From the NCBI RefSeq assembly GCF_003415655.1, contig NZ_QRHC01000017.1, positions 1 through 64,000 on the forward strand: a stretch of 64,000 nt of DNA, given 5' to 3'. The notes under the pieces were generated by a model. The model was not told where the DNA came from. It saw only the letters and a program-made list of their open reading frames with translations, and did no database searches. The DNA is from Vibrio maerlii (GTDB lineage: Bacteria > Pseudomonadota > Gammaproteobacteria > Enterobacterales > Vibrionaceae). Shown piece by piece: positions 9,271 through 17,073 of the stretch (positions are counted from its first letter, which is position 1; each line of letters begins with the position of its first letter). Both the position numbers and the translations under genes were made by a program.

Positions 9271-9456
9271 TTAGTATTCTTGTTCTTCTGCAGCACCATC
9301 ATAACGGCGCATTTCAAGCCAGATGCCAATGACACTGGCACTCATCCCAATAAGTGGAAGAAGAGAAAGATTGTGCGTGGTTTGCGAAACTAGAGCACAA
9401 AAAGAGATAAAACAAAGTACTGAGTACACAGTAAGACGATCTAACGTTGTCAACAT
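9271..9456 (-). CDS. Small two-helix membrane protein, unknown function
   Basis: A 61-residue protein with two hydrophobic segments (about residues 10-24 and 30-48) and a short acidic tail ending EEQEY. AAGGAG stands 7 bases before the ATG, and a strong terminator follows, so I accept it as a real single-gene unit. I do not recognise a family. The inner membrane is the expected location, with the charged tail probably cytoplasmic. It sits between the LysR gene and tusA, which is divergently transcribed 132 bases away. Confidence 0.7.
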   Translation of the reverse strand: MLTTLDRLTVYSVLCFISFCALVSQTTHNLSLLPLIGMSASVIGIWLEMRRYDGAAEEQEY

Positions 9457-9588
9457 AGCTACTCCTTAGCTCAAATGTTACCAACTTGTTAAACACTAAA
9501 TCATATTAGGTTCTTTGCCAAGTGGTTATTGAATATTTTTTCTTCGACAGTATCATTCGACGAGTAAACGTAATCAGAAGAGATAATC

Positions 9589-9837
9589 ATGACATTCAAT
9601 CCTGAACAGGCGACACATACACTGGAAGCAGAAGGACTGCGCTGCCCAGAGCCAGTAATGATGGTCAGGAAGACAATTCGCAACATGAAAGATGGTGATA
9701 TTCTGTTAGTTAGTGCCGATGATCCGTCAACAACACGAGATATCCCAAGCTTTTGCCGCTTCATGGACCACCAGCTTGTTGGTGCTCAAACAGAACAAGT
9801 ACCATATCAGTACTTGATTAAGAAGGGTCTTAATTAG
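9589..9837 (+). CDS. tusA: Sulfur carrier protein TusA
   Basis: An 82-residue TusA/SirA-fold protein with the persulfide-carrying cysteine in the family motif LRCPEPVM (about residues 17-24) and the DPSTTRDIPSFC segment. TusA accepts sulfur from the cysteine desulfurase IscS and passes it to TusBCD for 2-thiolation of U34 in tRNA. The size equals E. coli TusA (81). A GAAGAG stretch precedes the ATG. It is transcribed alone. Confidence 0.95.
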   Translation: MTFNPEQATHTLEAEGLRCPEPVMMVRKTIRNMKDGDILLVSADDPSTTRDIPSFCRFMDHQLVGAQTEQVPYQYLIKKGLN

Positions 9838-9867
9838 ACTCATTCCAAAAACGTACGTACAGAATAC

Positions 9868-9923
9868 CAAAAAAGGCAGAATCAACAATCTATTAACATA
9901 GAAAGTGTGAAGCTGCCTTTTGT
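9868..9923 (+). terminator. Possible tusA terminator (long loop)
   Basis: AAAAGGCAG (9871-9879) and CTGCCTTTT (9913-9921) form an 8-9 bp stem with a long AT-rich loop of 33 bases, beginning 34 bases after the tusA stop. The stem is perfect, but the loop is much longer than usual, so efficiency is uncertain. Confidence 0.45.
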
Positions 9924-9976
9924 TCTATCTACGATTACGGAACGAGAATCAATAATCGACAAGGTCTGACGATGAC

Positions 9977-10240
9977 CTAGTTGTTGTCGTATTCGATGGT
10001 GCGAATCTCGGCTTGTAACTGAGAAATCTGCTTTTTCATGGCATTCATCTCATGATGCATCGGGATAATATGAGTCACGCGCATCCACGCCTCGACTGCC
10101 AACCCCATCAGAATAATCGCTCCCGCTACCATTGGTAACCACATATCAGTCAGCATCATTCCTAAAAAGGTTAACGCCAAGCCGAATGTGAATAGATAGC
10201 TCTGACTCTTAACTGTCATTCCCATATAACGTGTAAGCAT
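9977..10240 (-). CDS. Small membrane protein with C-terminal coiled coil, unknown function
   Basis: An 87-residue protein with two membrane segments (about residues 14-31 and 34-51) followed by a polar heptad-like helix (MNAMKKQISQLQAEIRTIEY) that could form a cytoplasmic coiled coil. GGAGGG lies 7 bases before the ATG, which supports the start at 10240 over an internal ATG at codon 7. I do not recognise a family. It is followed on the same strand, 157 bases upstream, by the manganese exporter gene, so cotranscription with mneA is possible but not shown. Confidence 0.7.
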   Translation of the reverse strand: MLTRYMGMTVKSQSYLFTFGLALTFLGMMLTDMWLPMVAGAIILMGLAVEAWMRVTHIIPMHHEMNAMKKQISQLQAEIRTIEYDNN

Positions 10241-10397
10241 GTGTTGCCCTCCGTACAGGTCACTCTTGATGATAAGTCTACCGACAAGATTAAGGTATCA
10301 TGACAATTATGACACAACTATTTCAGTCACTCTTATTTCATCAAATTCGGTGCAATTTATGACCAAAATCAAATAATAAATCACACCAAATCAACGC

Positions 10398-10991
10398 TTA
10401 AAAGAAGGCTGCGCCAACCGCAAGTGCGAGAAACAAAACTGCGGTGATCTTACGGATAAGATCCAGTGGCATTTTGTCCGCAGATAGCTTACCAATCAGT
10501 ACCACGGGTACATTCGCTAGTAACATACCTACCGTTGTACCAAGCACTACCCAAGTCAGCGCATCGGCATACTGAGCCCCAAGGATAGAAGTTGCTATCT
10601 GCGTTTTGTCACCAATTTCAGCAATAAAGAAGGCAATAAAGCTAGCGACAAATGGCCCTCGATTAGAGATCTCTTCATCGTCATCCAGCTTATCGGGGAT
10701 TAGAATCCAACCAGCCATCGCCAAGAAGCTGGCTGCCACTACCCACTTCAATATTTCTGGTGATAAGTAATCGGCAACCACTACCCCTAACCATGCAGCC
10801 AACGCGTGGTTTGCTATGGTTGCAAAAAATATCGCTGCAATAATGGGAATGGGTTTACGGTAACGGCTGGCTAACAGCAAAGATAGAAGTTGGGTCTTAT
10901 CCCCAATCTCGGCTAGTGCAACAGTAGTAATTGATATAGCTAAAACGCTCACGACATGCTCATTTGGGGCAGGATAATTATTTTTAACCAT
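10398..10991 (-). CDS. mneA: GDT1/UPF0016-family manganese exporter (MneA type)
   Basis: A 197-residue membrane protein with the two hallmark ExGD repeats of the GDT1/TMEM165 family: ALAEIGDKTQLLSLLLA near the N-terminus and FFIAEIGDKTQIATSILG in the second half. Each repeat sits in a three-helix unit. Family members export Mn2+ (MneA of Vibrio cholerae) or transport Mn/Ca in eukaryotes. The reading frame is open further upstream to a GTG at 11021. I prefer the ATG at 10991, with GAGG 9 bases before it; a GTG opening the VSVLAIS segment is another candidate. A yybP-ykoY manganese riboswitch lies directly upstream, which strongly supports manganese as substrate. Confidence 0.9.
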   Translation of the reverse strand: MVKNNYPAPNEHVVSVLAISITTVALAEIGDKTQLLSLLLASRYRKPIPIIAAIFFATIANHALAAWLGVVVADYLSPEILKWVVAASFLAMAGWILIPDKLDDDEEISNRGPFVASFIAFFIAEIGDKTQIATSILGAQYADALTWVVLGTTVGMLLANVPVVLIGKLSADKMPLDLIRKITAVLFLALAVGAAFF

Positions 10992-11031
10992 AGACAAACC
11001 TCGCGCCCCACCCCGGTTCACGATGTTTATC

Positions 11032-11198
11032 TAAGGTCTTGCTAAATAGGCATGGCTTCCAGCATGTCTATCTCGAACGCCACGGTGATTTTGCACCGAT
11101 TATGTTGACGAACGAACCTATTACCAGTCGGTAATATCACCCAGCGAGGTATTTGAATAATTTGCCGAGTGAGTTAGGTAAGCTACTCCCCAAAGATG
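11032..11198 (-). promoter_or_regulatory. yybP-ykoY manganese riboswitch
   Basis: On the minus strand the leader of the exporter gene contains the conserved landmarks of this aptamer in order: TTTGGGGAGTAGC (about 11195-11182), TCGTCAACATA (about 11110-11100), GACATGCTGGAAGCCATGCC and GCAAGACC (11042-11035). The loop pair that binds Mn2+ is therefore present on both sides. Downstream, before the start codon, AACC and GGTT flank a G-rich stretch ending at the ribosome binding site, which suggests control by masking translation initiation. Binding of Mn2+ would turn on the exporter. No folding was computed. Confidence 0.88.
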
Positions 11199-11204
11199 GG
11201 CGGG

Positions 11205-11233
11205 ATTTTAATCAGCTCTTGTTCAGATCTCAA
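11205..11233 (-). promoter_or_regulatory. Promoter for the riboswitch-exporter transcript
   Basis: On the minus strand TTGAGA (11228-11233) and TAAAAT (11205-11210) are 17 bases apart. Transcription would start about 11198, exactly at the 5' edge of the riboswitch aptamer, which supports this assignment. Confidence 0.6.
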
Positions 11234-11414
11234 GACGCAAAAGTGTAACTTTTTCCCTTTTTGGAAAAATAACGCAATAAAGCTGCGATTTTTCTATTAA
11301 ACGACATTTCTGGCGACGAAATAGTCAAGATTGCCACTACTCGCCTGAGCAATATCTCGCTATACTTGATTGTTATTTTTTCAAATCATTTAGAAGAATC
11401 GCGCGAACCTGACT

Positions 11415-12350
11415 ATGCAAAAATTCGATATCAAAACCTTCCAGGGAATGATCCTCGCGCTGCAGGATTACTGGGCACAAAACGGTTGTACTATTGTTCA
11501 ACCCCTAGATATGGAAGTAGGTGCTGGCACCTCTCACCCAATGACATGTCTACGTGCACTTGGCCCAGAGCCAATGTCTACGGCATACGTTCAACCTTCA
11601 CGTCGTCCGACCGATGGTCGCTACGGTGAAAATCCGAACCGTCTGCAGCACTACTATCAATTCCAAGTAGCTCTAAAACCATCTCCAGATAACATTCAGG
11701 AGTTGTACCTAGGCTCTCTTGAAGTTCTTGGTATCGACCCGCTAGTACACGACATTCGTTTCGTAGAAGACAACTGGGAAAACCCAACGCTAGGCGCATG
11801 GGGTCTTGGTTGGGAAGTATGGCTAAACGGCATGGAAGTAACTCAGTTTACTTACTTCCAGCAAGTTGGTGGTCTTGAGTGTAAGCCGGTTACTGGTGAG
11901 ATCACTTACGGTATCGAACGTCTAGCTATGTACATCCAAGAAGTAGACTCTGTTTACGACCTAGTGTGGAACATCGCACCAGACGGCAGCAAGGTAACTT
12001 ACGGTGACATCTTCCACCAAAACGAGGTTGAGCAATCAACGTACAACTTCGAGCACGCTGACGTAGACTTCCTATTCACTTTCTTCGACCAGTGTGAGAA
12101 AGAGTGTAAAGAGCTACTTGAGCTAGAGAAGCCACTTCCGCTTCCAGCTTACGAGCGCATTCTTAAAGCGGGCCACGCATTCAACATCCTTGATGCGCGC
12201 AAAGCTATCTCTGTTACAGAGCGCCAACGTTACATCCTTCGCATCCGCAACCTGACTAAGTCTGTTGCAGAAGCGTACTACGCATCACGTGAAGCACTAG
12301 GCTTCCCCATGCTTAAAAAAGACGTGTGCCGTAAGGAAGAGGAGAAGTAA
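11415..12350 (+). CDS. glyQ: Glycyl-tRNA synthetase alpha subunit
   Basis: This 311-residue class II aminoacyl-tRNA synthetase subunit holds the glycine and ATP site of the alpha2beta2 bacterial enzyme. Family segments such as DGRYGENPNRLQHYYQFQV and the MYIQEVDSVYDLVWN stretch are clear. The length agrees with E. coli GlyQ (303), with a short extra C-terminal tail ending KEEEK. glyS starts 2 bases after the stop, so the two subunits are translationally coupled. The upstream gap of about 180 bases to the divergent manganese exporter promoter should hold the glyQ promoter, but I cannot define it. Confidence 0.97.
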   Translation: MQKFDIKTFQGMILALQDYWAQNGCTIVQPLDMEVGAGTSHPMTCLRALGPEPMSTAYVQPSRRPTDGRYGENPNRLQHYYQFQVALKPSPDNIQELYLGSLEVLGIDPLVHDIRFVEDNWENPTLGAWGLGWEVWLNGMEVTQFTYFQQVGGLECKPVTGEITYGIERLAMYIQEVDSVYDLVWNIAPDGSKVTYGDIFHQNEVEQSTYNFEHADVDFLFTFFDQCEKECKELLELEKPLPLPAYERILKAGHAFNILDARKAISVTERQRYILRIRNLTKSVAEAYYASREALGFPMLKKDVCRKEEEK

Positions 12351-12352
12351 TC

Positions 12353-14434
12353 ATGGCTAAAGAATTTCTAATTGAACTGGGTACTGAAGAGCTACCACCA
12401 ACGCAGCTTCGCACTCTGGCAGAAGCTTTCGCTGCAAACTTCGAAGTAGAGCTTAAAGGCGCTGACCTAGCACACGAAGGTGTGAAATGGTACGCGGCTC
12501 CTCGTCGTCTAGCGCTTAAGATTGCTGGCCTTGCTGAAGGTCAAGCTGACAAAGTGGTTGAGAAGCGTGGCCCTGCGGTTTCTGTAGCATTCGATGCTGA
12601 AGGCAATGCGACTAAAGCTGCTCAAGGTTGGGCTCGTGGTAACGGCATCACTGTTGAGCAGGCTGACCGTTTAGTAACAGACAAAGGCGAATGGCTTCTT
12701 TTCAAACAAGAAGTGAAAGGCCAAGCAACGACTGAAATCGTTGTTGAGCTAGTAGCAAAAGCACTGGGCAACCTACCAATCGCTAAGCCAATGCGTTGGG
12801 GTAACAAGACGACTCAATTCATTCGTCCAGTGAAAACGCTAACGATGCTAATGGGCTCTGACCTTATCGAAGGCGAGATCCTAGGCGTAACCTCTGACCG
12901 CACTATCCGTGGTCACCGTTTCATGGGTGAACAAGAGTTCACTATCGATTCTGCAGAGCAATACCCAGCGATCCTAGAAGAGCGCGGTAAAGTAATGGCA
13001 GATTACGAAGCGCGTAAAGCGATCATCCTTGCTGATGCTGAAAAAGCAGGCGCAGCGGTTGGTGGTATCACTGAGCTAGAAGATGACCTAGTAGAAGAAG
13101 TAACATCGCTAGTTGAATGGCCTGTAGTTCTTACTGCGAAGTTTGAAGAAGAGTTCCTGAAGGTTCCTTCTGAAGCACTGGTTTACACCATGAAGGGTGA
13201 CCAGAAGTACTTCCCCGTCTATTCACATGAGAATGGCGACGAAAACAAGAAGCTACTACCAAACTTTATCTTCGTTTCAAACATTGAGTCTAAAGAGCCT
13301 CGCCACGTAATCGAAGGTAACGAGAAGGTTGTACGTCCACGTCTAGCGGATGCAGAATTCTTCTTTAACACTGACCGTAAGCGTCCTCTTATCGACCGTC
13401 TATCTGAGCTAGACCAAGCTATCTTCCAGAAGCAACTTGGTACTATCAAAGACAAGACAGACCGCATCACAGAACTTGCTGGCTACATCGCTGAGCAAAT
13501 CGACGCTGACATTGAAAAGTCTAAGCGTGCCGGTCTACTAGCGAAGTGTGACCTAATGACATCAATGGTATTTGAATTTACAGATACTCAAGGTGTAATG
13601 GGCATGCACTATGCAACTCACGATGGTGAAGACGAGCAAGTTGCACTGGCACTGTACGAGCAGTACATGCCTCGTTTCGCTGGTGACGACCTACCAAGCA
13701 CAGGCATCTCATCTGCAGTAGCAATGGCTGACAAGCTAGATACTATCGTAGGTATCTTCGGTATTGGCCAGGCGCCAAAAGGTTCTGATCCATTCGCTCT
13801 ACGTCGTGCATCACTAGGTGTGCTGCGCATCATCGTTGAAAACGGCTACAACTTAGATCTAACAGACCTAATTGCGAAAGCTCAGTCTCTATTTGGCGAC
13901 AAGCTGACTAACGCGAACGTTGCAAACGACGTAATCGACTTCATGCTTGGTCGCTTCAACGCATGGTACAAAGACGAAGGCTTCAGCGTGGACATCATCC
14001 AAGCTGTACTGGCTAACCGTCCAACGAAGCCAGCAGACTTCGACCAACGCGTTAAAGCGGTATCTCACTTCCGTGAGCTAGAAGCAGCAGAAGCACTAGC
14101 GGCAGCGAACAAGCGTGTAGGTAACATCCTAGCGAAATTCGACGGCGAACTAGCAGCAGAAATCGACCTGGCACTTCTACAAGAAGACGCAGAGAAGACG
14201 CTAGCAGAAAACGTTGAAGTGATGACAGAAGCACTTGAGCCAGCATTTGCGACGGGTAACTACCAAGAAGCACTAAGCAAGCTAGCTGAGCTACGTGAGC
14301 CAGTAGATGCATTCTTCGATAACGTAATGGTAATGGCTGACGACGAAGCTCTGAAGAAAAACCGTCTAACGCTACTCAACAACCTGCGTAACCTATTCCT
14401 ACAGATTGCGGATATTTCACTTCTACAGAAGTAA
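12353..14434 (+). CDS. glyS: Glycyl-tRNA synthetase beta subunit
   Basis: This 693-residue subunit binds the tRNA(Gly) acceptor and anticodon regions and is required for glycylation by GlyQ. The N-terminus (LIELGTEELPP) and the GDQKYFPVY and HDGEDEQVALALYEQYMPRFAGD segments are typical of bacterial GlyS, and an alpha-helical DALR anticodon-binding domain occupies about the last 120 residues. The length equals E. coli GlyS (689). A strong terminator follows 26 bases after the stop, so the operon is glyQS only. Confidence 0.97.
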   Translation: MAKEFLIELGTEELPPTQLRTLAEAFAANFEVELKGADLAHEGVKWYAAPRRLALKIAGLAEGQADKVVEKRGPAVSVAFDAEGNATKAAQGWARGNGITVEQADRLVTDKGEWLLFKQEVKGQATTEIVVELVAKALGNLPIAKPMRWGNKTTQFIRPVKTLTMLMGSDLIEGEILGVTSDRTIRGHRFMGEQEFTIDSAEQYPAILEERGKVMADYEARKAIILADAEKAGAAVGGITELEDDLVEEVTSLVEWPVVLTAKFEEEFLKVPSEALVYTMKGDQKYFPVYSHENGDENKKLLPNFIFVSNIESKEPRHVIEGNEKVVRPRLADAEFFFNTDRKRPLIDRLSELDQAIFQKQLGTIKDKTDRITELAGYIAEQIDADIEKSKRAGLLAKCDLMTSMVFEFTDTQGVMGMHYATHDGEDEQVALALYEQYMPRFAGDDLPSTGISSAVAMADKLDTIVGIFGIGQAPKGSDPFALRRASLGVLRIIVENGYNLDLTDLIAKAQSLFGDKLTNANVANDVIDFMLGRFNAWYKDEGFSVDIIQAVLANRPTKPADFDQRVKAVSHFRELEAAEALAAANKRVGNILAKFDGELAAEIDLALLQEDAEKTLAENVEVMTEALEPAFATGNYQEALSKLAELREPVDAFFDNVMVMADDEALKKNRLTLLNNLRNLFLQIADISLLQK

Positions 14435-14460
14435 TAACGACCGTTTGTAAGAACATTCTC

Positions 14461-14492
14461 AAGCCCAACTCATCCGAGTTGGGCTTTTCTTT
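14461..14492 (+). terminator. glyQS terminator
   Basis: An 11-bp perfect stem AAGCCCAACTC/GAGTTGGGCTT with an ATCC loop is followed by TTCTTTT. It lies 26 bases after glyS. Confidence 0.93.
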
Positions 14493-14630
14493 TATAAATA
14501 CCTACAAATAGTGCTTTTCGTCGCAAATTCGTTGCGGTATGTTCGAAGTACACTTATTCGCTGAGTTTGCTTCCTAAACTCAGTCCATTCACACAACAAA
14601 AGATACACAATGAATTAGGTAACAAGACAC

Positions 14631-15881
14631 ATGCAGTTCTCTCAATTTGGTGAAAAATTTAATCAGTACTCAGGTATTACGCAGTTAATGGATGATTTGA
14701 ATGATGGTCTACGCACACCAGGTGCCATCATGCTAGGTGGTGGTAACCCAGCAGCCATTCCTGCCATGCTCGATTACTTTCACCAAGCCGCCGGAGAACT
14801 CCTCGCCAGTGGCGACCTCATAGGGGCGCTCGCCAACTACGATGGTCCTCAAGGCAAGGACGTATTTGTTAGAGCATTAGCTAAGCTGCTAAAAGACACT
14901 TACGGCTGGGACATCAGCGAAAAGAACATCAGCTTAACGAATGGTAGCCAAAGTGGCTTCTTCTATCTGTTTAACCTGCTTGCGGGTAAACAGCCTGATG
15001 GTTCACATAAGAAGATCTTGCTACCACTGGCGCCGGAATACATTGGATACGGTGATGCTGGCATTGACGACAATATCTTTGTCTCTTACCACCCAGAGAT
15101 TGAGCTATTAGAAAACCGCCAGTTCAAATACCACGTTGATTTTGAGCAGTTAAAGGTGGATGACTCTGTTGCTGCTATCTGCGCTTCACGTCCGACCAAC
15201 CCAACTGGCAACGTACTGACCGACGAAGAAATCCACAAGTTGGATAAGCTAGCGCGTGAGAACAACATCCCGCTGATCATTGATAACGCCTACGGCCTGC
15301 CATTCCCAAACATCATCTTTGAGGATGTGGAACCATTCTGGAATGAAAACACCATCCTTTGTATGAGCCTATCTAAATTAGGTCTGCCAGGGGTGCGCTG
15401 CGGCATCGTGATCGCGAGTGAAGAAGTTACCCAAGCGATGACCAACATGAATGGCATTATCAGCTTAGCGCCGGGCAGTATTGGCCCTGCTCTTGGTCAT
15501 CATATGATTGAGAATGGCGATCTACTGAGGCTCAGTGAAGAAACCATCAAGCCGTTCTATCAACAGAAATCACAGCGTGCGGTTGAACTGCTACAAACCA
15601 CAATCACTGACCCGCGCTTCCGCATTCACAAGCCTGAAGGAGCGATCTTCCTATGGCTGTGGTTTGATGAGCTGCCAATCACCACAATGGAGCTATACAA
15701 GCGCTTGAAAGCACGTGGCGTATTAATTGTACCGGGCGAATACTTCTTTATTGGTCAGGAAGATGAGTGGGACCACGCTCACCAGTGCCTACGAATGAAC
15801 TACGTTCAGGATGATGAGATGATGCAGAAAGGCATCAAGATAATTGCTGAAGAGGTAGAAAGGGCATACCAGCAAGGCTAA
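14631..15881 (+). CDS. avtA: Valine-pyruvate aminotransferase AvtA
   Basis: This 416-residue PLP-dependent class I aminotransferase exchanges the amino group between valine and pyruvate or alanine (transaminase C). The PLP lysine is in the motif SLSKLGLPGVRCG (about residue 247), and ASRPTNPTGN and DNAYGLPFP are the cofactor-contact motifs. The length equals E. coli AvtA (417). It is a single gene between glyS and convergent ibpA. Branched-chain synthesis genes (ilvGMEDA) lie 30 kb away, so AvtA supplies a parallel route for valine and alanine. Confidence 0.93.
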   Translation: MQFSQFGEKFNQYSGITQLMDDLNDGLRTPGAIMLGGGNPAAIPAMLDYFHQAAGELLASGDLIGALANYDGPQGKDVFVRALAKLLKDTYGWDISEKNISLTNGSQSGFFYLFNLLAGKQPDGSHKKILLPLAPEYIGYGDAGIDDNIFVSYHPEIELLENRQFKYHVDFEQLKVDDSVAAICASRPTNPTGNVLTDEEIHKLDKLARENNIPLIIDNAYGLPFPNIIFEDVEPFWNENTILCMSLSKLGLPGVRCGIVIASEEVTQAMTNMNGIISLAPGSIGPALGHHMIENGDLLRLSEETIKPFYQQKSQRAVELLQTTITDPRFRIHKPEGAIFLWLWFDELPITTMELYKRLKARGVLIVPGEYFFIGQEDEWDHAHQCLRMNYVQDDEMMQKGIKIIAEEVERAYQQG

Positions 15882-15904
15882 GTATTCATTTCCTTTAGAT
15901 ACAA

Positions 15905-15942
15905 AAAGAGCACCCATTCTTTGAAAAATAGTGGTGCTCTTT
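15905..15942. terminator. Bidirectional terminator between avtA and ibpA
   Basis: AAAGAGCACC (15905-15914) and GGTGCTCTTT (15933-15942) form a 10-bp stem with an 18-base loop. T residues follow on both strands, so it can end the convergent avtA and ibpA transcripts. Confidence 0.75.
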
Positions 15943-15986
15943 CACTCTTATTCCCGATATATCTGGCTAGTTAAAGCCTGAAGTGG

Positions 15987-16421
15987 TTAACCCTCAATGA
16001 GGTTGTTGCCACCAATTGCAATCTTACGCGGCTGCATCGCTTCTGGGATCTCGCGCTCTAGGTCAACGTGTAGCAGACCATTCTCCATGCTTGCACCTAC
16101 TACTTTTACGTAGTCAGCTAGCTGGAATTTACGCTCGAAATCACGCTCTGCGATACCTTGGTACACGTATTTCTTCTCTTCTTCTGTTTTGCGCTCACCC
16201 TTAACGATCAGCATGTTTTCTTTTTGAGTCAGGTCTAACTGTTCTTCAGCAAAGCCTGCAACTGCCATGGTGATACGGAAGTTGTTCTCATCTTTCTGCT
16301 CGATGTTGTATGGAGGGAAACCGCCAGAAGTGTTCTTTGAAGAGCTCGATTCCATCATGTTGAATAGACGGTCAAAGCCAATTGCGTTGCGGTAAAGTGG
16401 AGTGAAATCTACAGTTCTCAT
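15987..16421 (-). CDS. ibpA: Small heat shock protein IbpA (Hsp20 family)
   Basis: A 144-residue small heat shock protein with an alpha-crystallin domain (about residues 35-125). The N-terminus MRTVDFTPLYRNAIGFDRLF is that of IbpA/IbpB, and the domain ends in the usual GLLHVDLEREIPEAMQPRKI segment, whose IAI-like C-terminal motif mediates oligomer contacts. It holds aggregating proteins for refolding by DnaK and ClpB. Expression is probably controlled by a sigma-32 promoter about 410 bases upstream and by a temperature-labile hairpin over the ribosome binding site (see separate entries). There is one copy here, unlike the ibpAB pair of E. coli. Confidence 0.95.
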   Translation of the reverse strand: MRTVDFTPLYRNAIGFDRLFNMMESSSSKNTSGGFPPYNIEQKDENNFRITMAVAGFAEEQLDLTQKENMLIVKGERKTEEEKKYVYQGIAERDFERKFQLADYVKVVGASMENGLLHVDLEREIPEAMQPRKIAIGGNNLIEG

Positions 16422-16445
16422 AATGCTATCCTTTTAGTAAGCAAT
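16422..16445 (-). promoter_or_regulatory. ROSE-like RNA thermometer hairpin at the ibpA ribosome binding site
   Basis: Immediately before the ibpA ATG the leader reads ATTGCTTACT-AAAA-GGATAGCATT. The two arms pair with T-T and A-A mismatches, placing the AAGGAT ribosome binding site opposite TTGCTTACT. A UUGCU element facing the ribosome binding site with mismatches is the known signature of ROSE thermometers upstream of Hsp20 genes. Pairing was done by hand; melting behaviour is inferred. Confidence 0.6.
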
Positions 16446-16830
16446 AGTCTTAGCCGTGAGTTTGCTCGGATCGATTCTGTGTTCGATCATTGCCGACTAA
16501 GGGACTCTTTCTCTACTCCTCTGGCTCTCTTAGCGCTGGGACATAGGATTAAGTCAATTTAAGTTGTGTGCCTCTAAGATCATCCTCTCCTGAGCGATAC
16601 CTTATTGGCGATTTGATATCAATTCCATCAATTATCTGAACGTTCTCGCTTGTTAAAATCACTGATAACTTCGTTGTAGATTTTATAGGTAGAATAACTA
16701 GCTATCACAATCTACGCCTCGTTCTAAATGATTTTCTCTACGCGATCTCCGGGCATCTAATTAACGGCATTGATATAGAGGTTCTGTTTCTTCTCTCTTG
16801 AGCAAGACAGCCATCCCTCTTCACAACTAG

Positions 16831-16859
16831 ATATGTGGATTGGTCAAAATAGTTTCAAG
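16831..16859 (-). promoter_or_regulatory. Sigma-32 (RpoH) promoter
   Basis: On the minus strand CTTGAAA (16853-16859) is followed after 14 bases by CCACATAT (16831-16838). This is a near-perfect match to the heat shock promoter CTTGAAA-N11-16-CCCCATNT. It points toward ibpA, whose start is about 410 bases downstream. No gene of convincing quality lies between, so ibpA is the likely target with an unusually long leader. The 16446-16824 stretch holds hairpins such as GATCGA/TCGATC but no recognised gene. Confidence 0.8.
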
Positions 16860-16914
16860 GGATTATTTTCAATTATTTTTCCAACTCAATAATTTTCAAT
16901 ACCTTAACAAACGT

Positions 16915-16946
16915 AAAAAAGCACCATCCAAAGGATAGTGCTTTAA
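16915..16946 (-). terminator. Terminator downstream of gyrB
   Basis: AAAGCAC-ATCC pairs with GGAT-GTGCTTT across an AAA loop with one mismatch. The minus strand continues with a run of seven T residues, so it would end transcription of the recF-gyrB side about 125 bases after the gyrB stop. Confidence 0.85.
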
Positions 16947-16963
16947 AATGATTTTAGTTTTTT

Positions 16964-17073
16964 GAGACGAAGCTATTTTGGCTTTAGTTCAAGGAAGAGG
17001 CGCGGAGCATACGAATGTATGTGAGCACCTCTGACACAGAAATTAAGCGAAAGAGCGAAGTATCAAAGATACT
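16964..17073. repeat. Structured element between the gyrB stop and its terminator
   Basis: An imperfect long hairpin is formed by AGAGG/CCTCT (16996-17000, 17028-17032) and an inner GCATAC/GTATGT pair (17007-17012, 17017-17022) around GAAT. A perfect AGTATC-AAA-GATACT hairpin (17059-17073) overlaps the gyrB stop codon. The composition resembles the mobile intergenic hairpins found in many Vibrio genomes, but only one copy is in this window, so repeat status is inference. Confidence 0.45.

Noticed and set aside
12276..12300. CACGTG-centred sequence in glyQ considered as parS
   Set aside because: It has at least three mismatches to parS and is explained by the conserved coding sequence YYASREAL.
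14052..14312. 86-residue minus-strand frame rich in Leu and Val inside glyS
   Set aside because: It is the complement of the Ala, Glu and Leu codons of glyS and has no start signals. It is a shadow.
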